From an uncultured Mycobacteriaceae bacterium (GTDB lineage: Bacteria > Actinomycetota > Actinomycetes > Mycobacteriales > Mycobacteriaceae), in NCBI GenBank assembly GCA_902826815.1, contig CADEGF010000001.1, forward strand, positions 36,640 to 100,639: a stretch of DNA of 64,000 nucleotides, read 5' to 3'. The position numbers were made by a program, and so were the translations under genes. Every line of letters begins with the position of its first letter. Positions within the stretch are counted from its first letter, which is position 1. Below, in pieces: positions 55,818 to 63,243 of this stretch. Under the pieces are notes generated by a model. It saw only the letters and a program-made list of their open reading frames with translations. It was not told the origin of the DNA and did not search any database.

Positions 55818-56746
55818 TGGCAGCGGGAGTGCTGATACCGCCCGACCGCGGCTCGAACAACCTCGTCGACGATGCGCTGGAGAAAGCACGCGCCGCCGTG
55901 GACGCCGGGGTGCGCGAGCTGTGGTTGGGTCAGCAGTTCGATTACGACGCAATAACGTTGGCTGCGGTGCTCGGTACCGCGTTACCGGGTGTCGGAGTGG
56001 GCACATCGGTTGTTCCCGTCAACCCTCGCCACCCGCTCGTGGTTGCGTCGGCGGCGCAGACTGCGCAGGCGGCAACCCACGGGAACTTCCGGCTCGGGCT
56101 GGGTCTCGGCGTGGCATTCGCCGAGGAACTCACCTACGGGTTGTCGACGGCACGCCCGGTGGCGCGGCTACGTGAATACCTGACGGTGCTGCGCTCGATC
56201 CGCGACGAGCGCACCGTCGACTTTCACGGCGCGGAGCTCACCGCCGTCGACCCGAAGGTGTTGCCGGTCGCACTCACCGGCGCGGCACCGTTTCCCATCT
56301 ACGTCGCGGCGATGGGACCCCAGATGCTTCGGGTGGCAGGCGAACTCGCCGACGGCACGCTGCCTGCAGGCACGGGTCCGCGCACGATCGAGAGCGTCAT
56401 CGTGCCGACGATCGCCGCCGCAGCCGCCGACTCGGGCCGCCCACAGCCGCACGTGATTCCGTGCGTCAGCGTGGCGATCACCGATGACCCCGACGCCGTG
56501 CGAGCCGCGGCCGCACCGGGTATGGCTGTCTACGATTCGAACCCGTCGAATCAGAAGCAGTACGCGCGGGAGGGCGTCTCGTCAGGCATCGAACTTGCCC
56601 TCATCGGGTCCGCCGATTGGGTCACCCGGTCGCTACGCACCTACCTCGACGCCGGCGCGACGGATCTGGTGCTGCTACCTCTGCAAACTGGCGCCGACGA
56701 TCTTCGGCGTGTCTACGACGTCGCCACTGCGCTGGACACCGACTGA
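55817..56746 (+). CDS. LLM-class F420-dependent oxidoreductase
   Basis: A 309-residue luciferase-like TIM-barrel oxidoreductase of a mycobacterial F420-dependent group. Recognisable segments are RELWLGQQFDYDAIT, GTSVVPVNPRHPLVVA, FRLGLGLGV and PIYVAAMGPQMLRVAGELADG. Such enzymes transfer hydride between F420 and varied small molecules. It is coupled to the epimerase gene. The end overlaps the convergent aldehyde dehydrogenase by 34 bases. Confidence 0.85.
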   Translation: MAAGVLIPPDRGSNNLVDDALEKARAAVDAGVRELWLGQQFDYDAITLAAVLGTALPGVGVGTSVVPVNPRHPLVVASAAQTAQAATHGNFRLGLGLGVAFAEELTYGLSTARPVARLREYLTVLRSIRDERTVDFHGAELTAVDPKVLPVALTGAAPFPIYVAAMGPQMLRVAGELADGTLPAGTGPRTIESVIVPTIAAAAADSGRPQPHVIPCVSVAITDDPDAVRAAAAPGMAVYDSNPSNQKQYAREGVSSGIELALIGSADWVTRSLRTYLDAGATDLVLLPLQTGADDLRRVYDVATALDTD

Positions 56747-58167
56747 CTGACCAGGTAGCTCTCCAACCCTTCGCGTCCGAGCTCACGGCCGTACCCGCTC
56801 TGCTTGACGCCGCCGAACGGCGCGGCGGGATCCATGATGTAGCCCTGGTTGACACCGAACGTTCCCGACCGGACCCGGGCCGCGGTACCGAACCCGCGAT
56901 CGATATCGGCGGTGAAAACCGAACCGGCCAAACCATATTCGGAGTCATTCGCGATGCGCACCGCATCGTCTTCGGTGTCGTAGGGGATGACAGTGAGCAC
57001 CGGGCCGAAGATCTCCTCGCGCGCGATCCGCATATCGTTGGTGGCATTGCTGAACAGGGTCGGGCTGACGTACCAGCCGGCGTCCAGCCCGTCCGGCATC
57101 TCGGTGCCGCCGACGACGAGCCGCGCGCCCTCGCGTTCGCCTTCCTCGATGTAGCCGCGTACCCGTGTCTGCTGACGTTCGGCCACCAGCGGACCCAGCT
57201 GGATCTCGGGATCGCTCGGGTCACCCACTGACATCCCCTGCATGCCTGCGGCGAGCGCGTCGACGAACTCGTCCTGTCGGTTGGCGGGCACCAGGATTCG
57301 GCTCAGCGCATTGCACACCTGACCGCTGTTGGCCAGGCTCGCCGCCTGGATCGCCTGCGCGACGAGGGCGGGATCGGCGTCGTCGAGAACGATGGCCGCC
57401 GACTTTCCGCCCAGCTCCAGGCTGACCTGCTTCAACCCCTCGGCGCACGCGATCGCGACCTGGCGCCCCGCCGCGGTCGACCCGGTGAACGAAACCTTGT
57501 CGACACCAGGATGTTTGACGAGGGCCTCGCCGACCTCGCGGTCGCCGGGCACCACGTTGAAGACACCCGGGGGCAGACCGGCCTGCTCCACCAGGTCGGC
57601 AAGGAACTGTGCGTCGAGGACCGACTCTGGCGAGGGCTTCAGCACGACACAGCAGCCGGCCAGCAGTGCGGGCACGACCTTGCACACCGTCAGGAACTGC
57701 GGCATGTTCCACGGCACCACGGCCGCCACCACACCGACAGGCCGCTTGTTGACGCGAATATCGTTGCCGTACAGGCCCGGGCGAACCTCGTTCCAGTCGT
57801 ACTTCGCGGCGAGGTCACCGAACGCGGCGAACATCATCAGCGGTATCCGTACCTGCGCGCGTTTAGCGAACGAGATGGGTGCGCCGATCTCCGCGGTGAT
57901 CAGCTCAGCCATCGCGTTTCGGTTGTCTTTGTACAGGTCCGCCAGCCTGCTCAGCGCTTCGATGCGCGCGGACGGCTGCATGCGCGGCCATGGCCCGTCG
58001 TCGAATGCCGTCCTTGCCGCGCGGACCGCCCTGTCCACATCCGCGGGACCGGCCATGGCCACGGAGCCGATCGGCTTCTGGCTGTGCGGCGAGATCACGT
58101 CGATCGCGCTACCGGCCTGCGGCGCCGACCACTGTCCGTCGATGAAGAGCTTGTCGCGGTTGTACAT
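56713..58167 (-). CDS. NAD(P)-dependent aldehyde dehydrogenase
   Basis: A 484-residue aldehyde dehydrogenase. Catalytic Cys285 lies in NSGQVCNAL, general base Glu251 in LELGGKS, oxyanion Asn154 in VPWNMP, and the cofactor glycine in FTGST. It oxidises an aldehyde to an acid. The start ATG at 58167 was chosen because family homology begins there. It follows the remains of an SDR gene by 16 bases, an alcohol-aldehyde-acid pairing in intact form. The upstream palindrome at 58485-58498 probably controls it. Confidence 0.9.
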   Translation of the reverse strand: MYNRDKLFIDGQWSAPQAGSAIDVISPHSQKPIGSVAMAGPADVDRAVRAARTAFDDGPWPRMQPSARIEALSRLADLYKDNRNAMAELITAEIGAPISFAKRAQVRIPLMMFAAFGDLAAKYDWNEVRPGLYGNDIRVNKRPVGVVAAVVPWNMPQFLTVCKVVPALLAGCCVVLKPSPESVLDAQFLADLVEQAGLPPGVFNVVPGDREVGEALVKHPGVDKVSFTGSTAAGRQVAIACAEGLKQVSLELGGKSAAIVLDDADPALVAQAIQAASLANSGQVCNALSRILVPANRQDEFVDALAAGMQGMSVGDPSDPEIQLGPLVAERQQTRVRGYIEEGEREGARLVVGGTEMPDGLDAGWYVSPTLFSNATNDMRIAREEIFGPVLTVIPYDTEDDAVRIANDSEYGLAGSVFTADIDRGFGTAARVRSGTFGVNQGYIMDPAAPFGGVKQSGYGRELGREGLESYLVSQSVSSAVATS

Positions 58168-58183
58168 CTTCTTTCGGTCTCCC

Positions 58184-58470
58184 TTAGGTTCTTCTGCCGC
58201 CGTTGACGCCGAGGATCGCGATGTATCCCACTTGGGCCATATTCCAGCGCAAGCGATTTGGTGAGCCCGTTGACCGCGGACTTCGCGGCTACATACGCCG
58301 TCATGAACTGCTGGCCCGAGTGTGTGCTTGACGAGGAGATGTTCACGATCCGTCCCCAGCCGTTGTCCACCATGTCCGGCAGCACCGCACCGATGGTGTG
58401 AAACACTCCGTTGAGGTTGACGTCGACGACCCTTGACCCCACCTGTCACCAAAGCGGTCCTCATGGGCAC
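58184..58470 (-). pseudogene. Short-chain dehydrogenase remnant with two internal deletions
   Basis: Three pieces of one SDR (FabG-like) remain in order. The N-terminus MRTALVTGG starts near 58464. A middle block VVDVNLNGVFHT through WGRIVNISSSST, AYVAAKSAVNGL and KSLALEYGP is in another frame (up to about 58430). A C-terminus YIAILGVNGGRRT with stop TAA at 58184-58186 is in a third. A normal SDR of about 250 residues would have some 80-90 residues between the first two pieces and about 80 between the last two. The catalytic Ser and YxxxK survive; the cofactor loop and substrate region are gone. It is certainly non-functional as an SDR. Confidence 0.85.
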
Positions 58471-58484
58471 GCCTAAGATCTAAC

Positions 58485-58498
58485 TGGGCGATCGCCCA
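58485..58498. promoter_or_regulatory. Operator palindrome TGGGCGATCGCCCA, copy 1
   Basis: A perfect 14-base palindrome in the divergent region between the SDR remnant/aldehyde dehydrogenase and the LLM oxidoreductase. A nearly identical copy lies at 59503-59516. The type of site suggests a TetR-family regulator encoded outside this window. Confidence 0.65.
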
Positions 58499-58531
58499 AT
58501 GTCAAGTACGTGCTATTGCTAGGGTCGGCGA

Positions 58532-59494
58532 ATGAGCAGACCGTTCCGGTTCGCCGTCCAGGCGACCAACGCATCGGATGCCCGACAATGGCGTGATACC
58601 GCGCGTAAGACCCAGGATCTCGGCTACTCCACACTCTTCCTCGCCGATCACTACCTCGGCCCTGGGCCCGCGCAACGCGCCGCCCGCACCCCGAGACAGG
58701 ACCTCGCCCCGATCGCGGCGATGGCCACGGCCGCGGCGGTCACCGAGACACTGCGTGTCGGATGTCGAGTTTTCTGCATCGACTATCACGTGCCCGCGGT
58801 GCTCGCGAAGGAGGCCGCCACCCTTGACCTGCTGTCAGACGGCCGTCTCGAACTCGGGATCGGAGCGGGATGGAGCGGGGGCGAATACGAAGCGATGGGC
58901 CTGACATTCGATCGTCCCGGTCGCAGAATCGCCAAGCTGGAGGAAGTGATTGCGCTGATCAAGGCGCATTGGCGCGGCGAAGAACTGGACGTGCGCGGCG
59001 ACTTCGTCCGTGTCAGGGGCTACGCGGGCCGACCACGCCCTGTGCAGCAACCCCACCCGCCGATCATGATCGGCGGGGGCAGCCAACGGGTGCTCACCCT
59101 GGCAGGCCGGGAAGCCGACATCGTCAGCATCTCGAATGTCCCGTTCGAGGCGAGCAACGACGCGGGCCTCGACCCACGGGCCGAGGCGCTTCGCCGAACC
59201 GGGTATGTGCGCGCCGCCGCGGCGGATCGATTCGACGACCTCGACATCGAGAGCTCGCCGTATTTCGCCGAGATCACCGGCGACCCCGGCGCCGCGCTGG
59301 ACAACCTCGCCTCGAAAACCGGTATCGCCGTTGAGATCCTGCGGGATCATCCGAACGTGCTGATCGGCACCACCGATGGGGTGGTCGACGTGCTGCACGA
59401 GCGCCGCGATGAGCTGGGCATCAACTACGTCTCCGTCCAGCAGCGCCAGCTCGAAGCGTTCGCGCCTGTTGTCTCCCGGCTGCGCGGGTTGTAG
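58532..59494 (+). CDS. LLM-class F420-dependent oxidoreductase
   Basis: A 320-residue luciferase-like oxidoreductase (TIGR03621-like). Typical segments: FRFAVQATNASDARQWRDTA, LGYSTLFLADHYLGPGP, LELGIGAGWSGGEYEAMGL and PIMIGGGSQRVLTLAGREAD. It probably uses F420 or FMN. It starts the plus-strand catabolic gene group directly downstream of the palindrome, although a second palindrome follows it, so it may be a separate transcript from the hydrolase operon. Confidence 0.85.
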   Translation: MSRPFRFAVQATNASDARQWRDTARKTQDLGYSTLFLADHYLGPGPAQRAARTPRQDLAPIAAMATAAAVTETLRVGCRVFCIDYHVPAVLAKEAATLDLLSDGRLELGIGAGWSGGEYEAMGLTFDRPGRRIAKLEEVIALIKAHWRGEELDVRGDFVRVRGYAGRPRPVQQPHPPIMIGGGSQRVLTLAGREADIVSISNVPFEASNDAGLDPRAEALRRTGYVRAAAADRFDDLDIESSPYFAEITGDPGAALDNLASKTGIAVEILRDHPNVLIGTTDGVVDVLHERRDELGINYVSVQQRQLEAFAPVVSRLRGL

Positions 59495-59502
59495 CCTCTG
59501 TC

Positions 59503-59516
59503 TGAGCGATCGCCCA
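59503..59516. promoter_or_regulatory. Operator palindrome TGAGCGATCGCCCA, copy 2
   Basis: Differs at one position from the perfect copy at 58485-58498. It lies 19 bases before the start of the 6-oxocamphor-hydrolase-like gene and thus controls that operon. Confidence 0.65.
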
Positions 59517-59535
59517 AACAGGAACGAGATGCCAC

Positions 59536-60420
59536 ATGGCAAAGCGGACACGGTTCACCGAGTACCAGAATCAGTACGCGAACTACCGGTTCGAACTCAC
59601 CGACGACGGCATCCTTTTCATGCAGTGCCACACCGACGGCGACAGCCTGGTCTGGAGCTGGCAGGCGCACGACGAGATGGCCGACGCCTTCGCCGACATC
59701 GCGGGCGACCGCGAGATCAAGGTGCTGATCCACACCGGCACCGGCGAGAACTACAACGCCAACTGGGGTCGGCTGCCAACCGGAGAACCGCCCGAACAAC
59801 CCATATACCAGGCGATGCCCGACATCCGTGGGTTGCACAAGCTCGACGAGAAGGCCTGGTATGCAAGGCATCTCATCTTCAACGTGCTCGACGTGGACGT
59901 CCCGATGATCAGCGCGGTCAACGGGCCATGCAATATGCACTCCGAGGTACCGGTCATGGGCGATATCGTGCTGGCCTCCGAGGACGCCTACTTCCAGGAC
60001 GCGTCACACTTTCCGCGCGGGCAGGTGCCCGGCGACGGACAGCACGTGATCTGGAGTGTGCTGGCCGGGCACAACCGCGCGCGCTACTTCCTGCTGACGG
60101 GCCAGAAGGTCAGCGCCAAAGAGGCCAAGGAGTGGGGCGTCGTCAACGAGGTGCTGCCGAAGGACCAACTGCTGGACCGGGCCTGGGAGCATGCCCGCGA
60201 ACTGGTCAAGCGCCCTCCGTTGACGCTGCGCTACACGCGACAGCTCTTCACCAACCCGCTCAAGCGCGCGTTCATCAACGAGCTGGGCCACGGGCTCGGT
60301 CGCGAGACGTATGCGCAGCGGGCGTTTTTCCCGTTCGGCGGCGAGATGGCACCGCTCGACCGGGCATGGGACCAGCAGCCCTGGTCCGAAAGCCACACAG
60401 GCGAAGGAGCGCAGCAGTGA
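59536..60420 (+). CDS. 6-oxocamphor hydrolase-like beta-diketone (retro-Claisen) hydrolase
   Basis: A 294-residue crotonase-fold enzyme. It resembles 6-oxocamphor hydrolase (CamK, Rhodococcus) more than enoyl-CoA hydratases: VPVMGDIVLASEDAYFQD, HFPRGQVPGDG and RARYFLLTGQKV. Its catalytic positions align: His158 and Asp167 (nine apart, as His145 and Asp154 in OCH), His135 (His122), and Trp40 and His45. OCH hydrolyses the C-C bond of cyclic beta-diketones without CoA. The next gene encodes a Rieske oxygenase, overlapping by four bases (GTGA). The substrate is presumably a cyclic 1,3-diketone made upstream. Confidence 0.82.
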   Translation: MAKRTRFTEYQNQYANYRFELTDDGILFMQCHTDGDSLVWSWQAHDEMADAFADIAGDREIKVLIHTGTGENYNANWGRLPTGEPPEQPIYQAMPDIRGLHKLDEKAWYARHLIFNVLDVDVPMISAVNGPCNMHSEVPVMGDIVLASEDAYFQDASHFPRGQVPGDGQHVIWSVLAGHNRARYFLLTGQKVSAKEAKEWGVVNEVLPKDQLLDRAWEHARELVKRPPLTLRYTRQLFTNPLKRAFINELGHGLGRETYAQRAFFPFGGEMAPLDRAWDQQPWSESHTGEGAQQ

Positions 60421-61718
60421 CCAGCATTCAGCAGAAGCTCGCCACGGGGCGCGGCAAGTTCACCCCTGACTACCCCGATCTTGGCACCGGCCCGGTCAAC
60501 TACGAGGACTCGATCTCCGAGGAGTTCTTCGCCGCGGAGCGAAAGGCGGTGTTCGAGCGCAGCTGGCTGTGCGTCGGCCGGATGGACCGCCTGCCGCGCA
60601 AGGGCTCCTACTTCACCAGGGAGCTGCCGGGCAGGCTCGCCTCGATCGTGATCACCCGCGACCTCGACGACAACGTCTACGCCTTCCACAACATCTGCGC
60701 ACACCGCGGCAACAAGGTGGTCTGGCAGGAGCACCCGGCAGAGGAGTCCGCAGGCAGCTGCCGCGCATTCTCCTGCAAGTACCACGGCTGGCGCTACGGG
60801 CTCAACGGTGTGGTCAACCACATCACCAACGAGGAGGAGTTCTTCGACCTCGACAAGAGCAAGCTGCGCATGCCGCCGGTGAGCTGCGAAGTGTGGGCGG
60901 GCTTTATCTTCGTCAACCTCGCCGAGGATGCCGAACCGCTGCGGGCCTTCCTCGGTGAGGGACTGCTTGGCATGGAGACCTACCCGTTCCACCTGATGAC
61001 GCAGCACTATGGGTTTTCCACGCAGATCAAGGGCAACTGGAAACTGGCGGTCGACTCGGTCTGCGAGTGGTACCACCCGCCCTACGTGCACGGCCGGTTC
61101 ATCGATCCGGACGTGTCCAAGGCCGAGAAGATGGTGCCGCCGGTCGACGCCTACCACTACGACCTGTTCGAGCCGCACATGCTGACCTCGGTGCCAGGGC
61201 CGCCGATCCTGCCGCCGCGCGAACCGGGCAGGGCCGGCGAGGCAAGGCAGGACCAGCGGTGGGTGTACAAGCTGTTTCGCGCCGGCCTGTTCGGACCGGA
61301 CGATGTGCCCGATATCGGTCCGCTGCCAAGCTTTCTCAACCGCGGCGAGATCGCATCGTGGGGTAATGATCAGTTCTGGGTCTTCCCCAACATTTCGATC
61401 CAGATCTGGGCGCGCAACTACTACATCACCTACACGTACTGGCCGCAGACCGTCGACACCCATATCTATGAGATCGACCTGTACTTCGTGCCGCCCGCCA
61501 ACGCTCACGAGCGGCTGGCGCAGGAGGTGGTGGTGGACAGCACCATCGAATTCGCGATGCAGGACGTCAACACGATCGAGGCCACCCATTCGGCGCTGAA
61601 GACCCGCGCGCAGAACACCTTCCACCTCAGCGACCAGGAGCTGCTCATCCGGCAGTTCCACCATGTGATCCGCGATACCGTGGCGGCTCACCAGTCGGGT
61701 GAGGAGCAGTCGTCATGA
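60417..61718 (+). CDS. Rieske non-haem iron oxygenase, alpha subunit
   Basis: A 433-residue ring-hydroxylating oxygenase-type protein. The Rieske cluster ligands are Cys94/His96 in CAHRGNK and Cys120/His123 in CKYHGW. The mononuclear iron site has His220 and His225 (YHPPYVHG) preceded by Asp213 and Glu217, with a late Asp in MQDVNTIEAT. It activates O2 for hydroxylation or demethylation. No ferredoxin or reductase gene is in the visible operon. The start is GTG at 60417, overlapping the hydrolase stop. Confidence 0.9.
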   Translation: MTSIQQKLATGRGKFTPDYPDLGTGPVNYEDSISEEFFAAERKAVFERSWLCVGRMDRLPRKGSYFTRELPGRLASIVITRDLDDNVYAFHNICAHRGNKVVWQEHPAEESAGSCRAFSCKYHGWRYGLNGVVNHITNEEEFFDLDKSKLRMPPVSCEVWAGFIFVNLAEDAEPLRAFLGEGLLGMETYPFHLMTQHYGFSTQIKGNWKLAVDSVCEWYHPPYVHGRFIDPDVSKAEKMVPPVDAYHYDLFEPHMLTSVPGPPILPPREPGRAGEARQDQRWVYKLFRAGLFGPDDVPDIGPLPSFLNRGEIASWGNDQFWVFPNISIQIWARNYYITYTYWPQTVDTHIYEIDLYFVPPANAHERLAQEVVVDSTIEFAMQDVNTIEATHSALKTRAQNTFHLSDQELLIRQFHHVIRDTVAAHQSGEEQSS

Positions 61719-62050
61719 CCGAGCGTCAACTGCCGGAAGGCTTCTCCGAGCTCGAGCGGTGGGTCGACGACTGGGCGCTTGCTACCAGGGCACAGCGCTA
61801 TGCCGCACGGTTGGACCGGCCGTATCCCGAACTGGTGGCGTTCTACGACGGCATCGCGCCGCACGCCGAACGTGCCATCGCCCATCTGGACGGCCTGGAC
61901 ATCGACAACCTCACTCCGGATGCCACTCGGCTGATGCATCTCCTCTACTCGATGATCCTGGTGTCGTACGCGGTGAACATCTTCAAGCAGAACCGCATCC
62001 CGGACTCGGGTGCCGCGTTCTTCGAGATGGTCGTCGAACCGGCACTGTGA
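61715..62050 (+). CDS. Small protein of unknown function in the Rieske operon
   Basis: A 111-residue, mostly helical, soluble protein (MTERQLPEGFSELERWVDDW; later RLMHLLYSMILVSYAVNIF). No family recognised. It overlaps the Rieske gene and the CoA-transferase gene by four bases each, so it is fully embedded in the operon and likely needed there, for example as a small oxygenase subunit or chaperone. It lacks Cys/His motifs for a ferredoxin. Confidence 0.65.
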   Translation: MTERQLPEGFSELERWVDDWALATRAQRYAARLDRPYPELVAFYDGIAPHAERAIAHLDGLDIDNLTPDATRLMHLLYSMILVSYAVNIFKQNRIPDSGAAFFEMVVEPAL

Positions 62051-63243
62051 ACACACTCCCGCTGGCAGGACTCCGCGTGGTGGACGCCGCGACGCTCGCG
62101 GCGGGTCCGCTGGTGGCGACCGCCCTCGCCGAGTTCGACGCGGAGGTGATCAAGGTCGAGCAGCCGCTCACCGGTGACCCGCTTCGCACCTGGGGGCCGC
62201 GTCGCGACGGCGTCGGCCTGGTCTGGAAGAGCGTGAGCCGCAACAAGAAATGCATCACGCTCGATATGCGCACCACAGAGGGGCAGGGTCTGCTGCACCG
62301 GCTCCTCGCAGTCAGCGACGTGTTCGTCGTCAACACCCGATTGAGCACGCTGGCCCGATGGCAGCTGGACTACGAATCGGTTCACGAACGGCATCCGCGG
62401 TTGGTGATGCTGCATGTCACCGGATACGGACACGGCGGCCCCGCTTCCGACCGCCCGGGATTCGGCACGCTCGCCGAGGCGATGAGTGGGTTCGCCGCCG
62501 TCACCGGTGAACCGGACGGCCCGCCGACGCTTCCGCCGTTCATGCTGGCCGACGGCGTTGCGGCGCTGGCCGCCACATACGCGGTCATGATGGCGCTCTA
62601 CCACCGCGACACACGCGGTGCGGACGGTCAACTCGTGGATGTCAGCCTCGTCGAACCGCTTGCGCGGCTGGTGGAACAGGCCACGCTCGCCTATGACCAG
62701 CTCGGTGTCGTCCAATCCCGCACCGGAAACAGGGTCGACGCAAGCGCGCCGCGGAACACCTACCGCACCACCGACGACAACTGGATCGCGGTTTCCAGCG
62801 CGGCATCCAGCACCGCACGAGCGGTCTACCGGGCAATCGAAAGACCCGACCTGGCAGCGCTTCCCGAATACGTCGACCCGGTACCGCGCCAGGCGCGCTC
62901 CGAGGAGATCGATGCACTGGTCGCCGAGTGGGTGGCCAGGCACTCGTTCGACGAGACCATGAAGGTGTTCCTCGCCGAGGGGGTGGCCGCCGCCCCGGTG
63001 TACGACGCGGGCGCGCTGCTCGCCGACGAACACTTCCGGGCGCGCGGCACATTCGTGGCCGTCGAGGACGAGCAACTCGGCAGCGTCACGGTACAGTCGC
63101 CGGTTGCAGTTCTCAGCGAAACACCGGGCGCCATCGATCATTTGGGACGCGAACTCGGCGCCGACAATGACGACGTGTACGGCGGTCTTCTTGGTTTCGA
63201 CGCGGGCGGTATCGACGCCCTGCGCGCGGCGGGGACGATATGA
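62047..63243 (+). CDS. CaiB/BaiF-type class III CoA-transferase
   Basis: A 398-residue family III CoA-transferase. The opening PLAGLRVVDAATLAAGPLVA is typical, and Asp169 in MLADGVAALAATYA falls on the catalytic Asp of formyl-CoA transferase. It would move CoA from a donor such as succinyl-CoA to the acid released by the retro-Claisen hydrolase. The start is GTG at 62047; the end overlaps the lyase gene by four bases (ATGA). Confidence 0.88.
   Translation: MNTLPLAGLRVVDAATLAAGPLVATALAEFDAEVIKVEQPLTGDPLRTWGPRRDGVGLVWKSVSRNKKCITLDMRTTEGQGLLHRLLAVSDVFVVNTRLSTLARWQLDYESVHERHPRLVMLHVTGYGHGGPASDRPGFGTLAEAMSGFAAVTGEPDGPPTLPPFMLADGVAALAATYAVMMALYHRDTRGADGQLVDVSLVEPLARLVEQATLAYDQLGVVQSRTGNRVDASAPRNTYRTTDDNWIAVSSAASSTARAVYRAIERPDLAALPEYVDPVPRQARSEEIDALVAEWVARHSFDETMKVFLAEGVAAAPVYDAGALLADEHFRARGTFVAVEDEQLGSVTVQSPVAVLSETPGAIDHLGRELGADNDDVYGGLLGFDAGGIDALRAAGTI

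Noticed and set aside
59376-60416. Long N-terminal extension of the Rieske gene frame across the hydrolase gene
   Set aside because: It is an out-of-frame reading of the LLM and hydrolase genes; GTG 60417 overlaps the hydrolase stop as in the rest of the operon.
60231-61691. 486-codon minus-strand frame opposite the Rieske oxygenase
   Set aside because: Same kind of shadow; no motif, and the plus strand has complete Rieske and iron ligands.
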